Assembly (NCBI GenBank): GCA_002428455.1 | Contig: DIWL01000061.1 | Location: forward strand, 1 to 19,249 | DNA from: Anaerolineaceae bacterium UBA6107 | Lineage (GTDB): Bacteria; Chloroflexota; Anaerolineae; Anaerolineales; Anaerolineaceae | Length of the DNA: 19,249 bases | Direction of reading: 5' to 3' | Part shown: one piece after another, positions 6,620-14,093 of the stretch | Numbering within the stretch: the first letter of the stretch is position 1 | How the letters are laid out: every line of letters begins with the position of its first letter | Notes under the pieces: model-generated | Databases searched by the model: none | What the model was told of the DNA's origin: nothing | What the model saw: the letters and a program-made list of their open reading frames with translations, nothing else | Program-made: the position numbers and the translations under genes

Positions 6620-9600
6620 CATTTCAAACGATGGATAGCCAGCATAGTTAGATCATCTGATGGTGGTTCACCTTTACGAAAAACGTTGATCAGGTCTTCG
6701 AGGCTTTGTAGTAGTTCGGATGCTGAGCCGTACAAATTTTCTTGCAGGGCATTGATCAGGCGAGTTTCAGAGAATTGTTCACCGGACGATGAGAAGGCTT
6801 CAGTAACACCATCCGTGTAAAGCAATAAGGTGTCCCTTTCTTCCATCTGTAGCTTATGACAGACATATTTTGCATTTTCAATCACGCCCATCGCAATTCC
6901 TCCCTTAGCGAGTTTTTCAATTCGCCGGGTGTCTCCCCTGAAAAGCAACGGTAAATTGTGACCGGCATTCGCGTATTCAAATAAACCTGTTTTCGGATCG
7001 AGCAGGCCGAAGATACCTGTTACGAACATCCCGTTCTGAGATTCCTCAAATAATAACTCATTTACCCGGTCAAGCACTTCAGCGGGTGAGGTAATGGACT
7101 GCGATGTAGCACGGATCAATGTGCGCGTCACTGTCATATATAAGGCTGCAGGCATGCCCTTGTCTGATACGTCTGCAATGGCAAAAGCGATGCGGTTATC
7201 CCTGGTAGGAAATGCATCGTAAAAATCTCCACCCACCTCGCGGGCTGTTCGCCAACGAAGATCAAAATCCCAGCCGTCAACCCCGGGAATGGATTGCGGA
7301 AGGAATGTCTTTTGAATCTGACGGGCAAGCTGAAATTCACGTTCAACCCGTTCCCGGCCGACCATTTCTTCCTTGAGTCTTTCGTTCTGGATGGCGAGGG
7401 TTGTTTGCTGTGCAACACCCTTGATCAATTCGATCCGTTTCTGGTGATAAGCCGCCTTGATGTTGATTTCGCGTGTGAGCATCACCCCGTACTTCTCTCC
7501 TTTGATGCTCAATGGAAATGCCAACAGCCAGTTGGAATTTTCCGGTGGCAGTTTTAAGGAATCTTTGGTGCAGTCCAACTTTCGCCATCGATCCACCGGT
7601 GTTTCAGGGTCATCGAACTGGCAGCCTGTCATGTTATCGTTCTCGATAACTCCATCCAGCAATGAGAATTCACCCTGCGAATAAGTATGCTTCAATATCT
7701 CTTCCTGCTCTGCATGCGTAGGTGCAACTGCTTTAATCGGCAGGTATCTCAGGTTGTTCTTTTCCCACTCGTAGATGACACAGGTGTCAACACCAACAAG
7801 AATAGGCATCAGCTGCACGATCGTATCAAGGATGTCCTCAAGTTTGTTCTGGCTTACCACTGCCTGGGCCACCTGCAACAATACCGCTGTGATATAGGCT
7901 TCCTCCTGGCGGTTTTCCAGCAGGCTGATATTCTCCAAGCCAACCGCTGTTTGTTGCGCAATGCCCTGCAGGATGGCCAGGGTTTGATCGTTGAAACGGT
8001 TGACCATCCCTAAATCGTTTTTACTATAATGCGCTACAAGAAATGCACCGCGTAATTCTCCATGCGCGATCAACGGTAGTAAAACCAGCGTGGTCCTTTT
8101 TTCTGAGAAGGGTAAAGACTTTAATCCCAGTTCCATTTTCGGGTCAGTGATGAATACAGGTGCAAGCGTGGCTGTTAATTTCAGAAATCCAATGGCATCT
8201 GTATCCAAAACCACCATCTCATGCTCGGAGGGTTGAAAACCATACCAGTTCTTTAACTCATAGGAATCGCCGTCCTGGCGGATGAGATAGAGTCCACACT
8301 GTTCTACTCCTACAAGCAGAGGAGTGAGCCGAACCATGGTCGAAAGTAGGGAATCGAGGCTGTTGATGGATTGCATAGCTTCAGCAACCTGGAGAAGGAC
8401 GGTGGATGACCAGGCTTCTTCCTGGGCGCTTGAATATAAGCGTGCATTCTGGATGGCAACAGCTGCATAACTTGATAAAGTGGTAGCGATGGCAGCAGCT
8501 TCAGAACCATACCGACCTTCCTTGCGATGAGCAAGTGTCAACACGCCGAGGATCTCATCACCAGAACGCAGCGGGACTGCCAGTGAGGAGTAATTTGGTT
8601 TAAATTTTCGGGCCGCCCCCAGCGGGCCATACGGGTCTTCTGGTTTACGGATCGTGTACTGCTCGTTGTTGATGCCGATGTTCAGAAATGTTCGCACACT
8701 TAACGACCCCTGTGTCGATTCAATGACTTTGTTACGTGACACTCCACGCACAGCAGCGAGATGCAGTGGCCTTTCGTCTATTGGGATACTAACATCATCG
8801 TCCAATAGCCAAATTGACGAAGCATCACAAGGAAGGTTGGTCTCAAGGGCTGAGAGAACCCGATCCAGCATGTCCGGCAAGGCCAGATTCGAGTTAAGAA
8901 GACCGGCGATGTCTCTAAAACTATCAGCCACACGCCGACGCCACTTTTCCGTGCGGAATAAGGATGCGTTGCGGATCGACTGTGCAATACCAGATGCCAG
9001 ACTTTCAAAGAGCTTTAAATCAGATTGTGTGAAGTGTTGCACCTGATCGGATTGCAGGTCTAAAACACCCAATACATCATCCCCAAACCGCAGCGGTACA
9101 GTTAATTCCGACTTTACTTTCTGCGGGAAGTATTTTGAAGGCAGATAAAGCGGTTCCTGTGATACGTCATTCACTCGCAGGGTTTGCCCCGTCCGAGCGA
9201 CGTGGGGGATGATCCCGATTGAAGCGTCAAGGTCAAAGGCAAAAGAATTGGGTTTTAATTTACGTGCGTGCGATCCGGTTCCGGCTTCAAAGATCACTTT
9301 CCGGCGATTGGAATGCACGGTGAAAATGTGCACAAAAGGTATGGAAAAACGTTTTTCGATGACGTTCACGACTTCTTTGAACAGATCGTCCAAATCCAGG
9401 ATCGAGCTGATGGCGGTGCTGATTTCCGCCACTGCTGTCATCTGTATGGCGCGTTGTTCGAGAGAGTTAAACAATCGGGCTGTCTCCACTGCCAACGCGA
9501 TTGAGTCTGCCAGAGACCGCAAAACAAGCATGTCATTCTCATGAAAGCTGCCAGGCTGGGTGCTTTGAATATCCAACACTCCCAGGATACGTTTATCTAC

Positions 9601-10425
9601 CTTGAGAGGCAGAACGACCTCAGCACGTGTATCCGGTAAAGCTTTTACAGGCATGTAAAGCGGTTCCTGCATCACATCTTTGATGACGAATTCCTGTCCA
9701 CTTTGCGCGGATGTGTAAACCAGGCCTTTTTCATAATCCAGGTCTGCCAAGGGATTTTTTTGTTGCGGTTCGCATTTTAAAGAACTTGCCCGGAATTTCA
9801 GCTTTGCGGTGGTTTCATCAATTGTAAAAATTCCCACGTGATAATAGTCAAAAGTACACTGGATCAGGTTGGTAACACGTACACAGAGTTCGTCCAGATT
9901 AAGCACGTTTGCGATTTGTGAGGTGACTGACCGGACCAATGCGATCTGGTCGTAGCGCCAGTTCTTTAACGCGGACTGGCGATTGACCTGCATGGCAAGG
10001 GCAGTCACTGCAGTCAGGTAATTCAGTTCGGCAATTTCCGGGGTAGAGAATGGATACTCAAATGGTCTGAACGCGTGCAACACACCTAGCAGGTTTCCTT
10101 GCGTGGTAACCGGAAGAGTAATCGCATCAGGTGACGCTGTTTTACAAACCCTGTTCTTTCTCGTCTGGACCGGTCTTTTTGTCTCAAAGCACTTTTCAAC
10201 AATGGCTGGTGCCGTATCGGTAGGAATAGTTTTTACCGGGGGTTCACCGGGTAAAGGGTAAAAAGGCTCAGCCAGCCATAGTTTTGCTTCACAATCCAAC
10301 TTTTTCCGGATGTGTACAGCAAGAGCATTGCATAAACTCAACGAATCTGGTTGTTTTACCAGGTTTTCGCCAAGCGTGAGCAGATCATTCCAGAGGGTTG
10401 AAAGCTCCGCAGGATGGGGGTCCAT
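6619..10425 (-). CDS. Multi-GAF sensor with C-terminal SpoIIE/RsbU-type PP2C phosphatase
   Basis: The 1268-residue soluble protein has no signal peptide or membrane helix. Six GAF-like domains follow one another (about 15-148, 172-318, 340-489, 512-664, 685-836, 855-1014), then a short charged helical linker and a PP2C/SpoIIE phosphatase (about 1031-1268). The metal-site motifs are intact: GGDFYD (Asp1067, Asp1070), ADVSDKG (Asp1085), YTDGVTEA (Asp1205) and SDDLT (1256-1260). Phosphatases of this class remove phosphate from STAS antagonists, here most simply the product of the first gene of this operon. The GAF array would sense small ligands or redox state, but none shows a cofactor motif I can name. 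GAF2 and GAF3, and GAF5 and GAF6, look like recent duplicates. The ATG directly follows the stop of the kinase gene, so translation is probably coupled; no clear Shine-Dalgarno is present. Confidence 0.93.
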   Translation of the reverse strand: MDPHPAELSTLWNDLLTLGENLVKQPDSLSLCNALAVHIRKKLDCEAKLWLAEPFYPLPGEPPVKTIPTDTAPAIVEKCFETKRPVQTRKNRVCKTASPDAITLPVTTQGNLLGVLHAFRPFEYPFSTPEIAELNYLTAVTALAMQVNRQSALKNWRYDQIALVRSVTSQIANVLNLDELCVRVTNLIQCTFDYYHVGIFTIDETTAKLKFRASSLKCEPQQKNPLADLDYEKGLVYTSAQSGQEFVIKDVMQEPLYMPVKALPDTRAEVVLPLKVDKRILGVLDIQSTQPGSFHENDMLVLRSLADSIALAVETARLFNSLEQRAIQMTAVAEISTAISSILDLDDLFKEVVNVIEKRFSIPFVHIFTVHSNRRKVIFEAGTGSHARKLKPNSFAFDLDASIGIIPHVARTGQTLRVNDVSQEPLYLPSKYFPQKVKSELTVPLRFGDDVLGVLDLQSDQVQHFTQSDLKLFESLASGIAQSIRNASLFRTEKWRRRVADSFRDIAGLLNSNLALPDMLDRVLSALETNLPCDASSIWLLDDDVSIPIDERPLHLAAVRGVSRNKVIESTQGSLSVRTFLNIGINNEQYTIRKPEDPYGPLGAARKFKPNYSSLAVPLRSGDEILGVLTLAHRKEGRYGSEAAAIATTLSSYAAVAIQNARLYSSAQEEAWSSTVLLQVAEAMQSINSLDSLLSTMVRLTPLLVGVEQCGLYLIRQDGDSYELKNWYGFQPSEHEMVVLDTDAIGFLKLTATLAPVFITDPKMELGLKSLPFSEKRTTLVLLPLIAHGELRGAFLVAHYSKNDLGMVNRFNDQTLAILQGIAQQTAVGLENISLLENRQEEAYITAVLLQVAQAVVSQNKLEDILDTIVQLMPILVGVDTCVIYEWEKNNLRYLPIKAVAPTHAEQEEILKHTYSQGEFSLLDGVIENDNMTGCQFDDPETPVDRWRKLDCTKDSLKLPPENSNWLLAFPLSIKGEKYGVMLTREINIKAAYHQKRIELIKGVAQQTTLAIQNERLKEEMVGRERVEREFQLARQIQKTFLPQSIPGVDGWDFDLRWRTAREVGGDFYDAFPTRDNRIAFAIADVSDKGMPAALYMTVTRTLIRATSQSITSPAEVLDRVNELLFEESQNGMFVTGIFGLLDPKTGLFEYANAGHNLPLLFRGDTRRIEKLAKGGIAMGVIENAKYVCHKLQMEERDTLLLYTDGVTEAFSSSGEQFSETRLINALQENLYGSASELLQSLEDLINVFRKGEPPSDDLTMLAIHRLK

Positions 10426-10833
10426 TTATTTTTTTCTTTTTATCAAAGTCAATCTGTTTTGTTTCTCGGAAAACTCGAAATGGACAACATCAGTGAGTTG
10501 GCACATTAAGAAATAACCCAGCCCATGGTTTTTCCGGTTCTTCAGTTGCACATTCAGATCGGGCGCTGCCACACAAGAAGGGTCAAAAGGCTGACCATAG
10601 TCCTCAAGGATGACCTCGATCCCATCCGCAATGGGAGTGCAAATACAAAATATATCGCCAATGCCTTCTCCCCCATAGGCATGTTCAATAATATTGGAAA
10701 CAGCCTCATCTACAGCTGTTTCCAATTCAAAGTTCTCTTTGTCGGAAAGTCCGGCTTCTTTGCCTTCCAGCCTGATAAATTCTGAAATGTCCGCCAGGCT
10801 TTCAAAGTTGCCGGGAAAGATGCGCGATCCCAT
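10426..10833 (-). CDS. RsbW-like anti-sigma / partner-switching serine kinase
   Basis: The 135-residue product is a stand-alone GHKL ATPase domain. The N-box includes Glu43 and Asn47 within VDEAVSNIIEHAY (41-53), the G1 box is DYG (78-80) with PFD following, and the G2 region is HGLGYFL (102-108). In RsbW/SpoIIAB proteins this domain phosphorylates a STAS antagonist and, when free, binds a sigma factor or another target. The gene lies 11 bases after the STAS gene and its TAA abuts the ATG of the GAF-phosphatase, the order expected of a partner-switching operon. No sigma factor gene is nearby, so the bound target is unknown and need not be a sigma factor. The basic tail (KRKK) is unremarkable. 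The N-terminal start is the only sensible ATG. Confidence 0.9.
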   Translation of the reverse strand: MGSRIFPGNFESLADISEFIRLEGKEAGLSDKENFELETAVDEAVSNIIEHAYGGEGIGDIFCICTPIADGIEVILEDYGQPFDPSCVAAPDLNVQLKNRKNHGLGYFLMCQLTDVVHFEFSEKQNRLTLIKRKK

Positions 10834-10844
10834 CTACGCTCTGA

Positions 10845-11180
10845 TCAGAAAGACGCCACTGCCGAAAGTACATCATCGTAAATTTTGAAGATCGATGTAA
10901 ACCCAGCCAGGTCAAAAACGGAGTGTATGTTTTCAGGCAAACTGGAGAGCAGCAAATCACCCCGGTTGTATCTGCGGCAATTTTTTAATGTGGCGATCAG
11001 AACGCGTAGTCCGGCACTGGAAATAAAACTGACATCAGCGAAATCCATCACGAGTTTATAGCGACCCTGGTCATTAATCTTGGCGATTGCTTCGGCCAGT
11101 TGAGGTGAGGTAGCGCTGTCAATTCTACCTGTCACCTTTATCACATCACAATGCTTGAATTGGGAAGTTGTAATCTCCAT
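10845..11180 (-). CDS. STAS-domain anti-sigma factor antagonist (RsbV/SpoIIAA-like)
   Basis: The 111-residue product is a single STAS domain. VTGRIDSATSPQL (16-28) is the early strand-loop, and FISSAGLRVL (52-61) holds the expected phosphorylation site, most likely Ser55 before AlaGly, the counterpart of RsbV Ser56. Unphosphorylated antagonists bind the RsbW-like kinase and free its target; phosphorylation by the kinase and dephosphorylation by the PP2C enzyme switch this. All three partners are encoded here in consecutive order. The start is supported by GGAGAGG three bases upstream of the ATG. An extended -10 promoter lies about 40 bp upstream. This first gene of the operon is a good candidate substrate for the GAF-phosphatase. 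Confidence 0.92.
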   Translation of the reverse strand: MEITTSQFKHCDVIKVTGRIDSATSPQLAEAIAKINDQGRYKLVMDFADVSFISSAGLRVLIATLKNCRRYNRGDLLLSSLPENIHSVFDLAGFTSIFKIYDDVLSAVASF

Positions 11181-11221
11181 TTTCCTCTCCGCGTGTAACT
11201 ATGAACTTATCCGTTTTGATT

Positions 11222-11230
11222 ATTATATCA
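11222..11230 (-). promoter_or_regulatory. Extended -10 promoter of the STAS / kinase / phosphatase operon
   Basis: On the minus strand TGATATAAT is a perfect extended -10 element. No good -35 hexamer is found 17 bp upstream. The predicted start near 11215 gives a leader of about 35 nt ending in GGAGAGG before the STAS ATG. Confidence 0.6.
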
Positions 11231-11277
11231 TGGGCGTTTTCATGGATATTTTGTTCGTAAATTAACCCAGTAAATTG

Positions 11278-11286
11278 TGGTATCAT
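11278..11286 (+). promoter_or_regulatory. Extended -10 promoter of the LysM gene
   Basis: TGGTATCAT is an extended -10 element with a five-of-six hexamer. No clear -35 is seen. The predicted start near 11293 gives a leader of about 73 nt that contains a perfect 15-bp palindrome. Confidence 0.5.
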
Positions 11287-11296
11287 GAAAAAAATC

Positions 11297-11311
11297 GCTC
11301 AATTATTGAGC
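11297..11311. promoter_or_regulatory. Perfect 15-bp palindrome just after the predicted LysM-gene transcription start
   Basis: GCTCAATTATTGAGC reads as a perfect inverted repeat around one central base. Its position 4-18 bases after the predicted start suits an operator bound by a dimeric regulator. As RNA it could form only a five-pair stem and has no T-run, so it is not a terminator. Confidence 0.4.
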
Positions 11312-11365
11312 CCATAAATAAACCAATTCTACAGATTCGATTTTCTTAAACATAATAGGACTAAC

Positions 11366-12109
11366 ATGGAACAAAAAGATAATCCTCAAGATGTGATCAA
11401 CAAATATGCCAAAAGGCAGCGTTTTATGCCTTACATCCTTGGTGGACTGGCTGGAATACTTGCCCTGGTAGGGATCCTGCTGATCATCAGTGCAGCGACA
11501 GGAGGAGGGAACTTATTCAAATCCGTCTTCGCGACTAAAACTCCAACACCCACAGCGACCTTTACCCCAACTGCTACGGTTCCTTCGCCCACACCCACCA
11601 TTACTCCGACGGAAACATTGACACCGACCCCGACACTAACCGCCACCGCGACCGGTCCGCAGTATTACACCGTTCTGCAAAATGATGACTGTTGGTCTTT
11701 GGCCTCGGCTTTTGAAGTGGATTTGCTTGTTCTCCTGGCCATCAATAATTTTGCACCGGGCACCTGTCCGATCCAACCGGGCATGCAGATCCTTATCCCG
11801 GCACCCGGCCAGGCATTACCCACGCCAACCCCGTTGCCTACCGGTCTTCCGCGTGGTTATGAGATTGATTACATGATCCTCTCTGGTGAAACCCTGGCTG
11901 ACCTGGCCACACGCTTCAACAGCACGGTCGAAGATATCATGGATGTCAACAACATAGAGGATGAGAATACCATTTTTGCCGGTCAGGTGATCAAGATCCG
12001 CATTAACCTGGTAACCCCAACCCCGACTGTTGCTCCCACGAGTACTTTGGCTGGTGTTCTCGTTACTCCCCCGTCGACTGCCACACCGGCGGTGACAGCT
12101 ACTCCCTGA
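11366..12109 (+). CDS. Membrane-anchored protein with two LysM domains
   Basis: The 247-residue product has a short cytoplasmic N-terminus, one transmembrane helix (about 22-44) and a Thr-Pro-rich linker (58-96). Two LysM-like domains follow (about 99-146 and 165-212), joined by a second short linker, and there is a Thr-Pro-rich tail. LysM1 shows YTVLQNDDCWSLASAF and a closing NF-PG-IQPGMQILIP pattern. LysM2 shows MILSGETLADLATRF and NTIFAGQVIKI. LysM domains bind N-acetylglucosamine-containing glycans such as peptidoglycan. Cys109 and Cys134 both fall in LysM1 and could form a disulfide. No enzymatic domain is present, so the protein probably only binds wall. The ATG is preceded by AGGA at five bases. 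It is divergent from the partner-switching operon and ends at its own terminator. Confidence 0.9.
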   Translation: MEQKDNPQDVINKYAKRQRFMPYILGGLAGILALVGILLIISAATGGGNLFKSVFATKTPTPTATFTPTATVPSPTPTITPTETLTPTPTLTATATGPQYYTVLQNDDCWSLASAFEVDLLVLLAINNFAPGTCPIQPGMQILIPAPGQALPTPTPLPTGLPRGYEIDYMILSGETLADLATRFNSTVEDIMDVNNIEDENTIFAGQVIKIRINLVTPTPTVAPTSTLAGVLVTPPSTATPAVTATP

Positions 12110-12128
12110 TCGTTGCAGGAAAACGTTT

Positions 12129-12163
12129 AAGGTCCCTCCCATAATTTTGGAGGGGATCTTTTT
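12129..12163 (+). terminator. Rho-independent terminator of the LysM gene
   Basis: AAGGTCCCTCC (12129-12139) pairs with GGAGGGGATCTT (12149-12160), with one bulged G and one G-T pair, around a nine-base loop. A run of Ts to 12163 follows and reaches the stop codon of queG on the other strand. On the minus strand the tail is poor, so it serves the plus strand. Confidence 0.78.
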
Positions 12164-13208
12164 ATTTACTGGTAATTCTTCTTAACGCCCAATTAGCAGT
12201 ATATTGCAGCACGGGATCAGATTCAGTTGCGAGAAAATTCCTGATCGTTTCCAATGCGCGCATTTGGCCGGTGTTCCCTAAAAAGATCAAAATATTTCGC
12301 CTCAATCCGGTTAACCGGACGCGTGAAACCGGAGTGTTACCGAACCGCTCATTGAAGGCTGATTCATCCATAAATAGTATTGACACCATCTGATCCAAAG
12401 TCAGCAATTTGCTCGTTTCTTCGTTGTTCAGGTCCATGGGTGAAAAACGATTCCAGGGACATACTGACTGGCAGATATCGCATCCAAAAAGCTGGTTTGT
12501 AAACCTCTCCATGATCGCTTCAGGGATCAACTTTCGATTCTCAATGCTATGGTAACTGATGCAATCGTTGGCATCTATCGTGCGGTTGGGCAAAATGCAC
12601 CCGGTGGGGCAGGCCTCAATACACCTGCGGCATGTTCCGCAGTAATCAATATCAAGCGGCGTATCAGGATTTAACAGAATTTCCGTAAAAACCTCAGCCA
12701 ATAAGAAAGAGGAACCCCATTTAGGTGAGATCAGGCATCCGTTTTTGCCAATCCAGCCGAGTCCTGCCCGGTGCGCTAATTCGCGTTCAAGGATCGGGGC
12801 ACTGTCCGTGAATACCCGCGGGAGAGTCTTCATATTGAACGATTCGACCAGAAAATCGATCAACGGTTGTAATAACCTTGGAATCCGCAGATGATAATCC
12901 TCTCCTGCGGCGTAACCAGAGATAAGTCCCCGATCATTGTGCTCAATTTGACCGGTTGAGGGCAAGTTGTATGGAAAACCGAGTACGATAATCGATCCGA
13001 GACCGGGAAATAGGCGTACTGGATCCTGCCGCATTTCTTTGTGATACGCGGACTCCAGGTAAGCCATCCCGGCGTGATGATGCCTCGCAAGCCATTCAAG
13101 ATATTGGGTGTAACTCTCAGGTGGATCTGGGGAGGTAATTCGGCATAAAGGAAAGCCAAGGCTGGCAGCCCTGGCTTTTATCTCATTTTCTATGGATCTT
13201 TTTTGCAT
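12162..13208 (-). CDS. queG: Epoxyqueuosine reductase
   Basis: QueG reduces epoxyqueuosine to queuosine in the wobble position of GUN tRNAs, using cobalamin and two 4Fe-4S clusters. The 348-residue product shows DSAPILERELAHRAGLGWIG (135-154), with the probable catalytic Asp135. The ferredoxin-like region has CGTCRRCIEACP (190-201). The second cluster probably uses Cys243, 246 and 250 in CDICQSVCPW, with an earlier Cys such as Cys216. A HEAT-like segment closes the protein (about 308-345), as in many family members. ATG 13208 is preferred to TTG 13214; neither has a clear Shine-Dalgarno, but TGATC stands directly before the ATG. The gene is 16 bases after the NBR1-Ig lipoprotein gene and probably shares its transcript, an unusual neighbour for tRNA modification. 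No other queuosine gene is in the window. Confidence 0.95.
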   Translation of the reverse strand: MQKRSIENEIKARAASLGFPLCRITSPDPPESYTQYLEWLARHHHAGMAYLESAYHKEMRQDPVRLFPGLGSIIVLGFPYNLPSTGQIEHNDRGLISGYAAGEDYHLRIPRLLQPLIDFLVESFNMKTLPRVFTDSAPILERELAHRAGLGWIGKNGCLISPKWGSSFLLAEVFTEILLNPDTPLDIDYCGTCRRCIEACPTGCILPNRTIDANDCISYHSIENRKLIPEAIMERFTNQLFGCDICQSVCPWNRFSPMDLNNEETSKLLTLDQMVSILFMDESAFNERFGNTPVSRVRLTGLRRNILIFLGNTGQMRALETIRNFLATESDPVLQYTANWALRRITSK

Positions 13209-13224
13209 GATCAATGCTTCATGT

Positions 13225-14001
13225 TTAGGATGGATCTGCGGTCGGTTCTTCAGTCGGCTCTTCTGTTGTTTCTTCTGTCGGTGTCACAACGGTTGGTGTT
13301 GCAGTTTTTGGTTTTTTGGTGGCTGTTGGCACAGGGGTAGCCGTCAGGCCTGGTATGGTGGGGGTGGGAGTGCCAACCTTGATCGTAATACTCACCACAT
13401 CACCAAAGTAATAACCGTCAACGCTGAGCAACTTCCAGTAACTGCTGTAAACACCCGGTTCCAATGGAGCTGTGAAGATTACGCTCACGTCTCCATATTC
13501 GCCTGGTGCCACATTTTTAGCGAGTTTGAAAGTTAGTGCGCTGTCTTTACCCATCAAATTGCCTTCAAGATACTGGATGGCATAATCGGTTGTCCAGGTG
13601 GTCTTCCCGATATTTTGAAAACGCCACGTTTTTGTAAATTGTTCTCCAGCTTTCAGGGTTGAACCATCTGGGATGGTCACGTCTGAAACAAAATTCGCGT
13701 CATCATCTGAAGTGCCGCTCGGTTGAGAAGGGATCACAACCAACGTTGAGGTGGCTGCTGCTCCTTCAGGAGTGTTCGTCGGTGCAGCGGGTGTTATAGT
13801 CAGCGTCTCAGTGGGTGCAACGGGAGTGTTGGTATTCGTAGGGATGATCGGAGCTGATTGAGTCAATTGAGCCTGTACGGTTGCTGCGATCTCAGTCATT
13901 TTCTGGTTCGGGTCAGCTGTCGCTTTCGCACCGCATGCTGAGAGCAACAGGGCACTTATCAGTATGGAAAATATGATCAACTTGCTGTTTATCTGTTTCA
14001 T
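13225..14001 (-). CDS. Lipoprotein with NBR1-type Ig-like domain
   Basis: The 258-residue product has a signal peptide with lipobox LSAC (Cys23), a short helical stretch and a Thr-Pro-rich linker (53-97). One beta-sandwich domain follows (about 102-209), then a tail rich in Thr, Pro and Glu. The domain shows the NBR1 Ig pattern: KTWRFQNIGKTTW (Trp126, Asn130, Gly132, Trp136), a VAPGEYGDVSVIFTAP stretch (164-179), YWKL with Trp189 and YFGD (198-201). In eukaryotic NBR1 this domain binds proteins; in bacteria it is usually part of exported proteins of unknown role, often in Chloroflexota. It probably sits lipid-anchored outside the membrane with the Ig domain held off by the linker. GGAGG stands ten bases before the ATG, and a sigma-70-like promoter lies upstream. 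Confidence 0.9.
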   Translation of the reverse strand: MKQINSKLIIFSILISALLLSACGAKATADPNQKMTEIAATVQAQLTQSAPIIPTNTNTPVAPTETLTITPAAPTNTPEGAAATSTLVVIPSQPSGTSDDDANFVSDVTIPDGSTLKAGEQFTKTWRFQNIGKTTWTTDYAIQYLEGNLMGKDSALTFKLAKNVAPGEYGDVSVIFTAPLEPGVYSSYWKLLSVDGYYFGDVVSITIKVGTPTPTIPGLTATPVPTATKKPKTATPTVVTPTEETTEEPTEEPTADPS

Positions 14002-14038
14002 TATCTTGCTTCCTCCAGGATACTAACGTACCCGCCCA

Positions 14039-14067
14039 ATTGTCAGTCAAGTTTGAGAGGTTGTCAA
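14039..14067 (-). promoter_or_regulatory. Predicted internal promoter of the NBR1-Ig lipoprotein / queG pair
   Basis: On the minus strand TTGACA (14062-14067) and GACAAT (14039-14044, four of six) are 17 bp apart. The predicted start near 14032 gives a leader of about 30 nt carrying GGAGG. It lies in the 92-bp gap after the M23 peptidase gene. I see no terminator hairpin in that gap, so read-through from upstream is also possible. Confidence 0.5.
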
Positions 14068-14093
14068 GTATCGCTTTGAGGAATGGTTCAGGT

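Noticed and set aside
8654..9544. Open frames of 110-130 codons on the plus strand opposite the GAF-phosphatase gene
   Set aside because: They are antisense shadows without a Shine-Dalgarno or recognisable domain, lying inside a gene with clear domain content.
11540..11660. Possible DNA minisatellite in the Thr-Pro-coding stretch of the LysM gene (similar stretches in the lipoproteins)
   Set aside because: The bases vary from copy to copy and only the protein is repetitive, as is usual for Thr-Pro linkers.
14002..14093. Terminator after the exported M23 peptidase gene
   Set aside because: No stable hairpin followed by Ts on the minus strand could be found; the gap holds a promoter-like pair instead.
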